This document shows positions 62,901 through 64,000 of a DNA stretch of 64,000 bases, piece after piece. The stretch lies in assembly GCA_000469685.2 (NCBI GenBank), contig LS997565.1, positions 41,565,166-41,629,165 of the forward strand, read 5' to 3'. How positions within the stretch are numbered: the first letter of the stretch is position 1; each line of letters starts with the position of its first letter. A program made the position numbers and the translations under genes. The notes beneath the pieces are model-generated. The model made no database searches and was not told the DNA's origin. It was given only the letters and a program-made list of their open reading frames with translations. Source of the stretch: Haemonchus contortus (Eukaryota; Nematoda; Chromadorea; Rhabditida; Trichostrongylidae).

Positions 62901-64000
62901 AATTCAAGGGGCACCGAAATCCCACGAAAGAGAGATCGAGTCCTGTCCAATTTGAGGTAGCTCTTTTCTTCTCGACCTATCTGTTGACGTGGGGATTTTC
63001 CCAGAAGAGCAGGGAAATGGAAAAAAGGGAGGGCGGGGTCGTTAGCTGTCTATGATCATTATCTTCCGCAACTTCTTCCAAAACTGGGGTCAAGTACGGG
63101 GCATGGCGCACTCTAAAAAACGCCGGACAAAACCGAACGCCTCACTCAATTTTCCTACTTTTTCTGTACTTCTTGCATGAATTATGAAACGATCAGAATG
63201 GTCATCGCTCTAAGAATATCTCGTTAATGTTGCAGTCATAGTAACGAGTGTGTGGCGTGTCATTGCTCTTTTTTTCCACAACCTACCATTTAGGGCCAAT
63301 TTTTTGGCCGTCGTCGCTATAGATGCATATCCATTGCCTGGAAACGAAAGATTTAGTTTTTATTTTGATTAATGGTAATCTGCCTGCCCTTGGCTTTTTC
63401 TAGGGGAAACGTCTCGATATCGTCATGGTGATTCCCATCGCATAACGAAGAAGAAAAAACAGGATTGCCGTTACAAATTCCATTCATTTTTCCTTTTTTG
63501 GAATCTCACTTTTCATTCGGGCGAACTTATGTTAGTGATAGGGAGCATCGGCCAAGCTCGTCTAGCCATTGGATCAAAGCTCCTCAAAACCTTTCCTACC
63601 TGGGAACTCTACATGGGTAGAAGTGCTTTTTTCAGCTTCAACTTCCATTTTTTTCTTCACAAGCCCATTCTCTCATTCATTCTGTTCCAATTCCAAATGG
63701 CTCCGATCATGTGGCTCTTCCCCAAACTGGAAGACTCATCGCCTACTATCCAAGTACCTATCTCATGCCTAACCTTTTTCTGGTCCCAATTTCCAAGTCA
63801 ATGAGGACGTCCCAACGTCACTCAGAGGGCCCATCTAGTCGGCTGAAAATAATAAGAGTTCCTTGAGAAGGTCTTTTATGGTACCGCCAATTCCCACAAC
63901 GGATCACAAAGGAGTTGTTTCCCATACCCAGCGAATATTTTTCTGTTAAGCGTGTGAATAGCTACACTTTTAAAGCAACGGGTTCTTGGACATATTCCCT
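59936..64000. other. Gene-poor end of window
   Basis: No exon chain found. The minus frame 60423-60629 is notably polar (NNDDDEERRSS followed by an Arg/Lys run) and the plus frame 59937-60335 is 132 codons, but neither has splice or domain support. Confidence 0.35.

Noticed and set aside
1..64000. CRISPR array, bacterial operon or prophage
   Set aside because: No evenly spaced direct repeats, no Shine-Dalgarno-led gene series and clear spliceosomal exon structure: the DNA is eukaryotic.

Overview
The window looks like nuclear DNA of a nematode, most plausibly a clade V (strongylid/hookworm-like) species. Genes are split into many short exons. Introns are mostly small with TTTCAG/TTTTAG-type acceptors, one candidate start sits just behind a spliced-leader-type acceptor, and mariner and RTE-like transposon remnants are present. 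The species assignment is inference; the exon structure and elements are read from the sequence.

Positions 1-15586 (+) hold the 3' part of one large gene. I could join 33 exons into a single open frame of about 1352 residues without any internal frame conflict. It encodes a scaffold protein with a long acidic/Ser-rich N-terminal region, a complete FERM domain and three PDZ domains, ending shortly after PDZ3 with no tyrosine phosphatase domain. The order is FRMPD2/PTPN13-like. Its introns carry a Tc1-type MITE, a fold-back element and a tRNA-derived SINE.

Positions 15587-20300 are intergenic: a SINE, a 36-bp echo of the last exon, and a 1.43-kb TTAA-flanked piggyBac-type element containing a GC-rich fold-back.

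Positions 20301-32274 (-) hold a second multi-exon gene (about 20 exons, about 978 residues recovered, 5' end not found). Its product has Cys/His finger-like motifs near the start, a large exon of S/T-P repeats resembling an Spt5 C-terminal repeat, and a proline-rich C-terminus. Two exon pairs inside it are paralogous. Its introns contain an RTE-like LINE, a mariner remnant, a Tc1-type MITE and two fold-back elements. I do not recognise the family.

Positions 32275-64000 are mainly intergenic or deep-intronic repeat-rich DNA. They contain at least six copies of one tRNA-derived SINE, a second tRNA-like SINE, head-to-head tRNA-like repeats, a mariner nested at a TA inside a MITE, and a near-perfect 75-90-bp hairpin. 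A few weakly supported small genes lie at 35.0-41.9 kb: a 44-residue secreted peptide, a two-exon membrane peptide, a signal-anchor exon and an unrecognised coding fragment. From 44 to 64 kb I see no gene I can defend.
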